DNA of 64,000 bases, from the NCBI GenBank assembly GCA_028564925.1, contig CM053026.1, positions 131,042,150-131,106,149 of the forward strand. Reading direction: 5' to 3'. The notes below the pieces were generated by a model. That model was not told where the DNA came from. It saw only the letters and a list, made by a program, of their open reading frames with translations, and made no database searches. Position 1 is the first letter of the stretch. Each line of letters starts with the position of its first letter. A program made the position numbers and the translations under genes. This DNA comes from Lithobates sylvaticus. Lineage: Eukaryota > Chordata > Amphibia > Anura > Ranidae. Below are positions 10,966 through 22,090 of the stretch, one piece after another.

Positions 10966-12125
10966 TTGCCTCATAGAATATACATTGGGGTGTTTGCTTT
11001 TCAAAATGGGGTCATTTTGTGGGTTTTTCCATTGTCCTGGTGCTCCAGGACCTTCAAAAGTGTGATAGGTTGTCAGGAAACTAAATGAGTAATTTATGAT
11101 CCTAGAACACCTGATGATGCTCCCTGCATGTTGGGCCTCTCTATGTGGCCTGGCTGTGTTAAAGTCTCACACATGTGGTATCGCCATACTCATGACGAGT
11201 AGCAGAATATATTTTGGGTGGTCATTTTTGCTATGTAAATGCTATGTGTTCGAAAAATCTTATAAATATGACACTTTTGTGTAACAATAAAAAACTTTTT
11301 TATTTTCTTTCCATATTTTCCAAAAACTTTTGGAAAAAAAATTACAAGTTTGAAAGACTCATTATGCCTCAAAGAATATACCTTGGGGTAAATATATGTA
11401 AATTACCCCATTTTTCTTTCCAAAATGGGGTCATTTTGTGAGTAATTCTACTGTCCTGGTACTCCAGGACCTGCAAAGGTGTGATAGGTCATCAGGATAT
11501 TATATGTGTAATTTATGCTCCTAGAACACCTGACGGTGCTCCCTGAATGTTGAGCCTCTTTATGTGGACAGGCTGTGAAAAAGTCCCACATATGTGGTAT
11601 CGCTATACTCAAGACGAGTAGCAGAATGTATTTTGGGGTGTCATTTTTGCTTAGTACATGCTATGAGTTAGAAAAAAATGACACGTTCAAAAGACTCATA
11701 ATGCCTCTAAGATTATATGTTGGAGTGTTTGCTTTCCAAAATGGGGTAATGTGGTATGTGGGTAGTGCCACTGTCCTAGTGCTCCAGGACCTTCAAAAGT
11801 GTGATAGGTAGGAATGAAATTAGATGTGTAATTTATGCTCCTAGAATGCCTGATGATGCTCCCTACATGTCGGGCCTCTGTATGTGGCCAGGCTGTGAAG
11901 AAAGTCTCACACATACATACCACATGTGGTATCACACATACCACACATACATACCACATGTGGTATTGCCATACTCAGGAGGAGAAGCAGAATGTATTTT
12001 AGGGTGTATTTGTAAGTATGTTTATGCTGTGTGTGAGAAATAACTTGATATTATGACAATTTTGTGTAAAAAAATTATAATTAATTTCTTAATGTTCCCA
12101 AGAATTGTGGGAAAAAATTACAACT
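10966..12125 (+). repeat. Tandem array of ~335-440-bp units
   Basis: Three full units and part of a fourth follow one another, each opening with a CTCATxATGCCTC..GAATATA..TTGGGGTGTTTGC block, then CAAAATGGGGT, TGTCCTGGTGCTCCAGGACC, GTGTGATAGG, TAATTTATGCTCCTAGAAC, ACATGTGGTATCGCCATACTC and GCAGAATGTATTTTGGGGTG. Starts are near 10970, 11365 and 11695, with the last passing into the terminal part at 12125. The same words occur in reverse at 30895-31040, so the unit is part of the CCACTT/TTAA element family. Confidence 0.85.
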
Positions 12126-12687
12126 TCAAAAAACTTACCATGCTTCTTACTAAATACCTTTCCAAAAAGGGGTAATTTGGGGGGTGTTTGTACTGTCCTG
12201 ACATTTCAGGGCCTCAAGAAATTAGATAGTATACCTGTCAGTATACACACCTGATCACACCTGTCAGTATACCAGGTGTGATCAGTTGTGATCACTTTTT
12301 AATTATTTGCACCATAGCTTGTAGACTCTATAACTTTCACACAGACCAAATAGTATACACTAATTTGGGTTATTTTTTTACCAAAGATATGTAGCTGTAT
12401 AAATTTTGGCCCAAATTTATGAACAAAAATTTATAAAAAAAAGTGTTTTTTTTTTTTTTGTTTTTTTTTTAATTTTGCATTATTTTACTTATATCGCAAA
12501 AAAAATAAAACCCAGTGGTGATTAAATACCACCAAAAGAAAGCTCTATTTGTGTAAAAAAAATGATACAAATTTTGTTTGGGTACAGTGTAGCATGAGTA
12601 TTTGTCATTCAAAGTGTGAGAGCACTGAAAGCTAAAAATTGGTCTGGGCAGGAAGGGGGTATAAGCACCCTGTATTGAAGTGGTTAA
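12126..12687 (+). mobile_element. Right end of a CCACTT/TTAA element
   Basis: The sequence runs from CCAAAAAGGGGTAATTTGGGG to CACCCTGTATTGAAGTGG (end 12683) followed by TTAA at 12684-12687. Its reverse complement matches 27411-28022, which begins TTAACCACTTCAATACAGGG. The left end was not found; the tandem array and perhaps the minisatellite belong to the same element. Confidence 0.75.
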
Positions 12688-13048
12688 ATATGCCTTTGTA
12701 AGAATTTTGTTATAACTAATCATAAGTGGTTGAATAAAAACCTTGCAGAAATCTAGTGAGCAGTTGAGCACTATTTGTGCTGCAGTTATTAGTTATCATC
12801 CTTCCCAGTTCTCTTTGTGGACTACAACCCCCCACTATGTTATGGAGATGAAAAGGTGGCATTCTATAGTATTGGCAGACTTCCCATCCTTGAGTAACAA
12901 TTCTGCTCCTCCATAGATAAAGTACAATGAGTGAGAGTTGGAAATTCCTTTTTTTATGGAGTTTAATTTTTTTTCTTGGCTTTAGATAAATGACCCAAAA
13001 CTGTTATAGTTTCCCTTTAACCAATAGCCTTATAGACAAATTTAACTC
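12688..13048. other. Unassigned DNA
   Basis: Nothing recognised apart from a short CCTTTAACC edge. No coding frame of note. Confidence 0.4.
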
Positions 13049-13462
13049 TTATGCCACGATCGGATATTAATCGGACATTCCGACAGCAAAATCCATAGAT
13101 TTTTTCAGACGAATGTTGGCTCAAACTTTTCTTTCATACACACAAATCTTGTCGGAAATTCCGAACGTCAAGAACGCGGTGACGTACAACACGTATGATG
13201 AGCCGAGAAAATTGAAGTTCAATAGCCAGTGCACCTCTTCTGCTTGATTCTGAGCAAGCGTGGAACTTTGTGCGTCGGAATTGTGTACACATGATCGGAA
13301 TTTACGACAACGGATTTTGTTGTTGGAAAATTTGAGATCGAGATCTCAGATTTTGTGTGACGGAAATTCCGATGGAAAATGTCCGATGGAGCCTACACAC
13401 GGTCGGAATTTACGACAACAAGCTCCCATCAAACATTTTCCGACCATATGTACAGGGCATAA
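13049..13462. mobile_element. PIF/Harbinger-type MITE, copy 1
   Basis: A roughly 408-bp self-complementary element (13052-13459) between TTA and TAA. Ends are TGCCACGATCGG and GTACAGGGCA, decayed from the family form TGCCCCGTACACACGGTCGG. Internal words GGAAATTCCGA, GGTGACGTAC and TCGGAATTTACGACAACA recur in the copies at 46990, 53636 and 60007. There is no coding capacity. The TTA target in the nested copy at 53633 supports the superfamily. Confidence 0.8.
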
Positions 13463-13727
13463 GGGGTAGCCCTTAATCTCAACCTAACCTCTAACCCTTA
13501 AAGTCAAAGTAGCTGCATAACCCTAAGCTTATGAATTAGAATTACGAAAAGCATTATCATGAAAAACTATACTATTAAAATGTTAAAGCAGTATTCAACC
13601 CAAATATAAATATTTATTAAATTGCGTCTTACCATTTCTGAGATGTGGTGACTGCATTAGTTTAGGCTTTTTTTCTTTATTTTCATCTGGTGGCCATTAC
13701 GTTTGTTATTTTTCTACTATTTTTCTA
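13463..13727. other. Unassigned DNA
   Basis: Nothing recognised. Confidence 0.4.
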
Positions 13728-13887
13728 CCATACATTATACAATTTTTGTATTCAATTTCCTTTAGATTTGCCTTCATCTATGAAGTGCAAAGGGCCTGCC
13801 TGCTTGCGGTGTTATGGTTTGACCTCATACTATATGGTTTCGGTAAATCTAAAGGAAAATTAAACAAGAAAATTGTATAATGTATGG
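13728..13887. repeat. Small palindromic MITE-like repeat
   Basis: The left arm CCATACATTATACAATTTTT..CCTTTAGATTTGCC at 13728-13790 is complementary to GGTAAATCTAAAGGAAAAT..TTGTATAATGTATGG at 13843-13887. Two arms of about 45 bases around a spacer of about 60 make a hairpin of the MITE kind. The family is not identified. Confidence 0.6.
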
Positions 13888-13977
13888 CCGGCTCCATCTA
13901 AATCTGCTATTCTAACACCACCCCTTTAGTACTGCTTTATTGCTGTAGTACTTCATCCAGAATGCAGACACAGTAAA

Positions 13978-14322
13978 GCCTGGTACACACTAGTAGGTTT
14001 TTATTTTTGTTAAACCCAGCAGGACTGAATAAAAAAAAACTGACAGCTCAGGTGGAACCCCAGTACCAACCATCCAATGTCAGAACAGCAATCTCCGCTG
14101 CTGTGCTATTGTGTTCTGACAGGGGGGCGCCCCCCCCCACCAAACTACTCTTGTCAATGGCTGAGAGTGATGATTGGGAGCCAATCGGCAGGCCTTTTTG
14201 ATTATGCCCCAATGGTCGGCTTCTATCAGACCTGATGCAGTACACACGGGCTGAATTTCGGACAGTTTCTATTGAACTGGCCGATGCCGTCCGACATTCG
14301 GCTCGTGTGTACTAGGCTTAAG
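13978..14322. mobile_element. MITE with AGCCTGGTACACAC terminus
   Basis: The left end AAGCCTGGTACACACTAG pairs with the right end CTCGTGTGTACTAGGCTTA. Internal GTTCTGACAGGGGG and GATTGGGAGCCAATCGGCAGG words recur in part at 20190-20230. Length about 345 bp, non-coding. The terminus resembles but is not identical to that of the Harbinger MITEs. Confidence 0.65.
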
Positions 14323-15187
14323 GCAGGAAGTGTGTTAATGACCAAATCACCATGTAAAATAAAGGGGAAAAAAGGACTGGTACGATGCAAAATATTAAAT
14401 TTTTCTGTTTTTGGGATCCATATAGCTTTAATCATGAACCTACAAAGAGAATGTAACAAAAAATCAATGCACCAAAGTTTTGCATCCTCAAACATCTGAA
14501 GAAAAAATATCTTGTCAAAACCTAATGATTTGAACTGTAAATCACCTTCTGTAAACCAAGTCTCTCACACCTATTATACAGTATATACAGTATAAAGAAG
14601 TGACTGGTCATGTGTTCATTGCACTTAAGGAGCCTAGTTATAAAGATGCAATGTGGTAAATGCAATTCTTACTGCTACTTTTATAATGTTTGAAACTTTT
14701 TTAATGAAATCTTCTCCAATGCTTCTCCACAAACATTTGTTGATTTTACACAGGTTTAATAAAATTGAATTCACTCATAAAAACACAGGCTTTTATTTAG
14801 GGAAACATTTTAAGTACAATTTTCATAAATATATTTCCACTTTTAAACCAATATGTGTTAGTTTTTGTTTTCTGTGTTTAGATCCCATAATACTTCTGGT
14901 TCCTTTACTATTGGTTCAATGCAATCTAGAAATGTATAGGACTAGTGTTCTACAACTGTATTTATGGGTAGATTTCTCTGGGTAGTATATTTTGGCTTTC
15001 CGGTAAGTCTCCGCATAATTTTAGTGTGGCCACTGGAACCCTTTGGTTCAAAAACAAATCTGCTCTTTATAGCTTTACACCCCTCAGCACCACTTATGCT
15101 ACCTCTCTTACCTTCCCCACTCCATCCCCTCTCTAATAGTTATGCTGTCAGATCCCACTGCTACCACCAGAATGCAACAATTACAGA
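14323..15187. other. Unassigned AT-rich DNA
   Basis: Frames of 75-110 codons occur here but show no domain, no composition bias and no splice-site logic. I see no supported gene and no terminal repeats. Confidence 0.45.
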
Positions 15188-15350
15188 ATAAAGATGTCCA
15201 TAGATGGATCAAAATATGCCAGATCACTGCCAAACTGGCCAAATTATGATCTATGTGTTGCTGGTTATTCTTAATAGATGGGTTTGTTAGAAAACTTTTC
15301 TCAATCAGCGGCTAGCACCAATGGGCTGCAACTATTAATCAGTGTATTCT
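15188..15350. mobile_element. Left part of a MITE split by two later insertions
   Basis: The edge AGATGTCCATAGATGGATC mirrors GATCCATCTA..TGTTCAGCC on the far side of the palindromic element and Frog Prince. The MITE therefore comprises 15188-15350, 18318-18404 and about 20027-20050. Part of it is repeated at 20052-20130, where GATCCATCTATGTTTAGCC is uninterrupted and serves as an empty site. Confidence 0.6.
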
Positions 15351-15515
15351 TGTATACTGTTGGTAAACGATATATAAATGTGGAAGACTGCCCTCTGTAT
15401 CATCTACCCCCACCGCGCCACAGGTGTGCGGGCTATAAAATCAAACCAGTGTAGGTATAAAAAGTGAAGGTATAAAATATAACAAACAGCAGCTACTTAA
15501 AATATATAAAAATGT

Positions 15516-16660
15516 AAAATCTGCGATTCAACCTAAAAATTCAACATAAATAGGGTAAATCAGTAGCGCTAGTATAAAAGATGGTGAATATATACTATGC
15601 AAATGAAGTAAATAAATAAATACGTACTGTGCAAATATATAAACAGTGCTATATAAATATCAAAGTGCAAAAATAGTGGTGTATAATTGACTCAACGTAT
15701 AACTTAATAGCACCAGTGTATCTAATTCTCTTAGTGACAAGTGAAAAAGTTCATAAACATATAAAGTCCAGACTGTAAATAAATAATAGGTGATTTTCCA
15801 AGTGTCTTCAAACAAAGTTTCAAACTTGAGTCTTCTGACTGACTTGAATCTGCCACCACACCACGTGTTTGTGATCACACTCCCTCTGAAAGGCCAACTC
15901 ACCAGCTCGCAAGGCCTCACACTCTCGTGTTTGGCAGCAGCGTGTTTTACCCACTTCAGGGGTTAGTATAGGACAGCTTGCTCAATCCGTTTAACTCTCA
16001 ATGCGATTCCATATGCAAAACAATGAATAAAAAACACTCCACATAGTGTAAAAAAGTATGATAAAATTTATTCACTGTTCACAAAGCACTTCAATGGTCA
16101 CACTCACATTTCAAAGGTTAAAATCAAGCCTTCAATCCAAAACACGGCAAACCAAACAATGCTGGTGTATAAGTATAAGCTGCGGTCTCGGCGGACCAAA
16201 ATAGACCATGGTGGTAGTATGGTTGTAAAACAAAGTGGCGTTATATATAAAAATAAAAATACAATCTTTACTTGCTCTGTAGCCTCGTTCCCGACATGTT
16301 TCGTCGCTTGGACTTATTCATGGGTATGGCTACACAGCCCATCTCAAACTAATTTATAGTGATAAGGGAGCTAGTCACATGAGTGGTGAACAGGTCATGT
16401 GACCTGCTGTGTGCAATCATGTGTGAGTTGATACACCTGATTGTATACATACCCCCATCCCGGCATGTGAGAAAGAAATTTGGTGGTGTCGCTGACAATT
16501 GTACCGTAATATAAAGACAGTACTACTGGCAACTTAGCACTGTATCCGTACAAGTGATTTATCCCTAGATCCGCCCCCAAACGGTGACTCTAGTGTATCA
16601 GTGGTGATCCGCAATATACATAAAATATAGGTGTCTCGGATACAGGGGTGGCCATCCTTA
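15516..16660 (-). repeat. Left arm of the large inverted repeat
   Basis: Runs from AAAATCTGCGATTCAACC to GGGTGGCCATCCTTA and is complementary to 17164-18302 over its whole length with only scattered differences, for example ATAGACCATGGTGG here against the CCACCAGGGTCTTTTT region of the other arm. Such high arm identity suggests recent formation or gene conversion. Confidence 0.9.
16279..16333 (-). ncRNA. Hammerhead ribozyme-like motif, left arm
   Basis: Read on the minus strand this is identical to the motif at 17485-17539 described there: GTAGCC and GGCTAC outer stem, CCC/GGG inner stem, GAAAC, and a candidate cleavage triplet GTC. It is the inverted twin carried by the left arm. Confidence 0.42.
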
Positions 16661-17163
16661 CAGATACAGATACAGATGGGTGTCCGACCTATAATCGGCT
16701 GCGCAGGCGCAAGCCGCAGCCGATTATAGGTCGGACACCCATCTGTATAGGACGCTGAGAGGTGCGCGCGCATCTCTGGATTAGATATGCACGCGCATAT
16801 GGCTGCTGCGAGCGCGCGCATGGAGCGGCTCTCGCAGCCATTGGACGTACACTCATCCACGGCGGATTTGCCATGCGCGCGCGTGCGGCCACTGCGCACG
16901 CGCATACGGAGCCGCTTTCACAGATAATGGATGGACACTCATCCACAGCCAATGTGTGATGCGCGCGCATCGTACGTTTGTGATGACATGCGCGCACACA
17001 CAGAGAACCAGCAGGCACAAAAATCATTAGAGCCAGTGGATGCACAGTGAACCGCACCTGACAGACAGGGATCGGAAAGTGACATATGTAAAATACAATT
17101 ATGACCCTCCACAAAAGCTGGGACCCTCAGAAAAACACCTACCCAAGAATTCTAAAGGTAACA
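16661..17163. other. CpG-rich centre of the palindromic element
   Basis: The unpaired centre is dense in GCGCGC and CGCGCG words (for example GTGCGCGCGCATC, CATGCGCGCGCGTGCGG) within otherwise AT-rich DNA. It opens with its own perfect hairpin at about 16675-16749, in which ACAGATGGGTGTCCGACC is mirrored after the loop CAGGCGC. The words ATGGACACTCATCCAC and TGGACGTACACTCATCCAC form a diverged direct pair. A CpG-dense core could be a promoter, but there is no downstream gene to serve. Confidence 0.7.
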
Positions 17164-18302
17164 TAAGGATGGCCACCCCTGTATCCGAGACACCTATATT
17201 TTATGTATATTGCGGATCACCACTGATACACTGGAGTCACCATTTGGGGGCGGATCTAGGGATAAATCACTTGTACAGTGCTAAGTTGCCAGTAGTACTG
17301 TCTTTATATTACGGTACAATTGTCAGCGACACCACCAAATTTCTTTCTCACATGCCGGGATGGGGGTATGTATACAATCAGGTGTATCAACTCACACATG
17401 ATTGCACACAGCAGGTCACATGACCTGTTCACCACTCATGTGACTAGCTCCCTTATCACTATAAATTAGTTTGAGATGGGCTGTGTAGCCATACCCATGA
17501 ATAAGTCCAAGCGACGAAACATGTCGGGAACGAGGCTACAGAGCAAGTAAAGATTGTATTTTTATTTTTATATATAACGCCACTTTGTTTTACAACCACA
17601 CTACCACCAGGGTCTTTTTTGGTCCGCCGAGACCGCAGCTTATACTTATACACCAGCATTGTTTGGTTTGCCGTGTTTTGGATTGAAGGCTTGATTTTAA
17701 CCTTTGAAATGTGAGTGTGACCATTGAAGTGCTTTGTGAACAGTGAATACATTTTATCATACTTTTTTACACTATGTGGAGTGTTTTTTATTCATTGTTT
17801 TGCATATGGAATCGCATTGAGAGTTAAACGGATTGAGCAAGCTGTCCTATACTAACCCCTGAAGTGGGTAAAACACGCTGCTGCCAAACACGAGAGTGTG
17901 AGGCCTTGCGAGCTGGTGAGTGGGCCTTTCAGAGGGAGTGTGATCACAAACACGTGGTGTGGTGGCAGATTCAAGTCAGTCAGAAGACTCAAGTTTGAAA
18001 CTTTGTTTGAAGACACTTGGAAAATCACCTATTATTTATTTACAGTCTGGACTTTATATGTTTATGAACTTTTTCACTTGTCACTAAGAGAATTAGATAC
18101 ACTGGTGCTATTAAGTTATACGTTGAGTCAATTATACACCACTATTTTTGCACTTTGATATTTATATAGCACTGTTTATATATTTGCACAGTACGTATTT
18201 ATTTATTTACTTCATTTGCATAGTATATATTCACCATCTTTTACACTAGCGCTACTGATTTACCCTATTTATGTTGAATTTTTAGGTTGAATCGCAGATT
18301 TT
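17164..18302 (+). repeat. Right arm of the large inverted repeat
   Basis: Reverse complement of 15516-16660. It ends GGTTGAATCGCAGATTTT, followed by the 14-base direct repeat. AT-rich distal half with words such as GCACTTTGATATTTATATAGCACTG that resemble the sequence at 44400-44530. Confidence 0.9.
17485..17539 (+). ncRNA. Hammerhead ribozyme-like motif, right arm
   Basis: GTAGCC (17485-17490) pairs with GGCTAC (17534-17539), and CCC (17494-17496) pairs with GGG (17526-17528), giving a two-part stem I with an internal loop. Between them lie ATGAATAAGTCC, a short GTC/GAC stem II, the core GAAAC, and a minimal stem III (AC-at-GT) leading to GTC before GGG, which would be the cleavage point after 17525. 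A stem III of about two pairs is typical of hammerheads in Penelope-like elements. The CTGATGA box is degenerate here (CATGAAT), so self-cleavage of this copy is doubtful. Confidence 0.45.
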
Positions 18303-18303
18303 A

Positions 18304-18404
18304 AATCAGTGTATTCTGACAGCAGAAAGTCCCTGCTGTCAGGATACAGCAGAGAAAATTGCTTTATCCACCTTGATGGCTGAATGAAAAAAAAGATCCA
18401 TCTA
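18304..18404. mobile_element. Middle part of the split MITE
   Basis: Holds the second copy of the 14-base direct repeat, then a small hairpin (CAGCAGAAAGTCCCTGCTGTC) and the TATCCACCTTGATGGCTGAATG words repeated at 20064-20087, up to the TA where Frog Prince inserted. Confidence 0.6.
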
Positions 18405-18618
18405 CAGTGGTGTGAAAAAGTGTTTGCCCCCTTCCTCATTTCCTGTTCCTTTGCATGTTTGTCACACTTAAGTGTTTCGGAACATCAAACCAATTTAAAC
18501 AATAGTCAAGGACAACACAAGTAAACACAAAATGCAATTTGTAAATGAAGGTTTTATTATTAAAGGTGAAAAAAAATCCAAACCATCATGGCCCTGTGTG
18601 AAAAAGTGATTGCCCCCC
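18405..18618 (+). repeat. Frog Prince-like left inverted repeat
   Basis: About 214 bp, mirrored by 19811-20024. The transposase-binding direct repeats lie at its outer end (from 18407) and inner end (18597-18618). Confidence 0.92.
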
Positions 18619-18770
18619 TTGTTAAAACATACTATAACTGTGGTTGTCCACACCTGAGTTCAATTTCTCTAGCCACACCCAGGCCTGATTATTGCCACAC
18701 CTGTTCACAATCAAGGCATCACTTAAATAGGAGCTGCTTGACACAGTAAGGTCCACCAGAAGATCCTTAA

Positions 18771-19805
<1,035 letters not shown>

Positions 19806-19810
19806 GTTTA

Positions 19811-20024
19811 GGGGGCAATCACTTTTTCACACAGGGCCATGATGGTTTGGATTTTTTTTCACCTTTAATAATAAACACCTTCATTTACAAATTGCATTTT
19901 GTGTTTACTTGTGTTGTCCTTGACTATTGTTTAAATTGGTTTGATGTTCCGAAACACTTAAGTGTGACAAACATGCAAAGGAACAGGAAATGAGGAAGGG
20001 GGCAAACACTTTTTCACACCACTG
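19811..20024 (-). repeat. Frog Prince-like right inverted repeat
   Basis: Mirror of 18405-18618. GGGGGCAATCACTTTTTCAC opens the inner direct repeat six bases after the transposase stop, and the outer repeat ends at ACTG 20024. Confidence 0.92.
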
Positions 20025-20026
20025 TA

Positions 20027-20395
20027 TGTTCAGCCTAAGGCTGGCCATAAATTAGAAAATTGTTCTATCCACCTTGATGGCTAAATGAAAAAAAAAGATC
20101 CATCTATGTTTAGCCTAAGGCTGGGCAAAAAATAAGCAATTTCCTTTCCTTCAACCATAGGTTGAAGGAATGAAAATCATTGATCCCGTCTGCTGCACTA
20201 TTGTATTCTGACAGGTGGAGGTTTTCCCACTGTCAGAATACAATGAATACTGCTGCCGCCAGCAGTATTCATACAAAAATAACCCACCAGCTGCTGAACC
20301 AGACAGATTTTGATCCGTCTATAGCTGGCTCTAGTCTCACTTTGCACAGAGAGTTTCCAGGTACATTAACAATCTAAGTGCTAGCAGACTGAGGG
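20027..20395. mobile_element. End of the split MITE plus a related MITE copy
   Basis: After the Frog Prince right TA the MITE resumes with TGTTCAGCCTAAGGCTGGCC. A second copy follows with TATCCACCTTGATGGCTAAATG and an uninterrupted GATCCATCTATGTTTAGCC. From 20150 there are hairpins (CCTTCAACCATAGGTTGAAGG; TTGTATTCTGACAG mirrored by CTGTCAGAATACAA; GAATACTGCTG mirrored by CAGCAGTATTC). Non-coding. Confidence 0.6.
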
Positions 20396-22088
20396 TGTTT
20401 TAATGGAAACATTCAGAAAATGTCTTTATTACTTACTACCACACACAGCTAAGGATGTAACAGAGTTTATACTAGAATAGTAACTTAACAGAGGCAAACA
20501 TTCCTTAATTTCAAATTGTAACATTAGGAGGTTCAGCTTAATGATTTTAGGTTATAATTGTATTCAAAAGAAAAACAGTGCAAGGCATTTTTACAGAAAA
20601 GGTATTCTATAAGCTACAGTTAAATAAAAGTGAAAAGTAAAAAAGTTAAAAGTAAAAAATACATTCAATATGATGTTTGCAAGTGATCTTAATGGCAACT
20701 ATCCTAAATACAACAATATTTCCATCTGCCAAGGTTTCACAATCTGACAACCAGCATATTATTTTGCAGAATGAAATTAAGCTTTGTTAGATATCAAACA
20801 TGAATTGCTGTTGTATATTTTTTCTAAGAAGCCTAACGTGTCTTTTTAGCCTTCTGGACTTTGCAATATAGGTGTGTTTGGTCTCTAACTAATAAGCATC
20901 TTCTCCTACATTAGCTAATAAAAATTGCACCCTACATTAATATAACCACTTTTTATCATGGTAAATCCATTACTGTAGGAGTTATGAAATATGGATTAGA
21001 GTTGAGAACTTGAGAAGTATGAAAGTTCAATTTTAGGTCAAAAACCAAACTCACAGATGTGTATTGCTGAACCTCTCTTTGTTTTTTTTTATTGTTTTTA
21101 ATGTATGTTAAAGCAATGAAATATAAATCATGATAAAATATGGTAACAACCTAAATCAATATATACAGTATAATCACTTCACTGAGATGTGTGTTACTAT
21201 TTGAATTTTAAAAGTACAAAGAGGTAAGAATATTTTGAAAGCAGACCTAAAAGAATAGGATTTTCCTCCGACTTAATTAAGGAACACTGTTGGATGATAA
21301 TAAAGTAACCTAGGGTTATACTACAACCTACAGGGTACATTAATACTAACTGAAACTGAAAGCCTGTCCCTTTAAGGATATAACCTCTTCCACTTCACAG
21401 CTGCTTATTTGTAATAAGCAGTCCAAAAGAGTAAACAATAGCAGTTGAGGGGAGAGAGCTGTGTCACTCAATTTAATCAGCACCTGCAGAGGCAGCCAAA
21501 TTGCCCAATCAAAAGGATATACATACAAAGATTAGGTTGCAGTTGCACATATCTGACACATAGAGACATTAAAGAGAGAAACCTCAAGAAATACTCTCTA
21601 CTCTTGTGGGATGAGCTTTTCCATTGGGAAAAGGAAGCACCTGTCTTGAACCTCACAAGTCTATACCCCAATCAGTTGAATCCATTCGAAACAGGAAATA
21701 TGGAGGTTGGGGAACCATGTGTGCTCTCCTCAAAAAGAGTGCATCATCAAACCCAGGGTGTAAATTAAATAGGAGGGTTTCCCCCAGTGACTAGCTATCA
21801 GTTCATCAATCCCTTTACATAAAAAATGTTTTTGTAGTAAAGCACATGCTGCCTCACAAGCATAGTAACAGTCCCCAGCACAACAAAGGTCAACTGCACA
21901 AACTCACAAATCATGGAATCGTTAGAGAGGGGGTGAGATGAAGTGTCACAGCTCTGGTCCCAACAGAAATACCCAGATAACTTACCATATCTAAGTAGCA
22001 TAGTCCAGTACCACTGGAACACAGACTGGGGAATTCTGCACTCGACTTATCATACTTGGAAACTTTTGACAATTAATATTCCTGCAAA
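20396..22088. other. Unassigned, mostly AT-rich DNA
   Basis: About 1.7 kb with no terminal repeat or known domain. A 107-codon frame at 21445-21768 has no recognisable motif and its region (21350-22070) looks like decayed non-coding repeat. No gene is supported. Confidence 0.5.
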
Positions 22089-22090
22089 TA

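Larger units (their letters stand above)
15351..18303. mobile_element. Palindromic element with 1.14-kb inverted arms and 14-bp target duplication
   Basis: The left arm (15516-16660) is the near-exact reverse complement of the right arm (17164-18302). A 165-base single-copy lead (15351-15515) precedes the left arm. AATCAGTGTATTCT occurs on both sides (15337-15350 and 18304-18317), a 14-base direct repeat that looks like a target duplication. No frame longer than about 140 codons occurs, and identical frames appear in both arms because of the symmetry. Each arm carries a hammerhead-like motif. Variable-length duplications, inverted partial copies and hammerhead motifs are all known for Penelope-like retroelements, so a non-autonomous relative of these is my best guess; a foldback DNA element is the alternative. 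Confidence 0.7.

Noticed and set aside
15660-15920. 86-codon frame starting MRPCELV, found again at 17898-18158
   Set aside because: The two frames are the same sequence in the two arms of the inverted repeat. No domain is recognised and neither extends beyond the arm; treated as chance.
16534-17114. Arginine- and alanine-rich overlapping frames
   Set aside because: They come from the GCGCGC-rich core; CpG-rich DNA gives long open frames rich in R and A by chance.
17855-17890. CCCCTGAAGTGGGTAAAACACGCTGC as another hammerhead in the arm
   Set aside because: It has a box-like CTGAAG and an AAAAC but stem II lacks its partner strand and stem I pairing is poor; too degenerate to call.
21445-21768. 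107-codon frame as a possible host exon
   Set aside because: No recognisable motif, no clear splice sites, and no neighbouring exon; left as unassigned.
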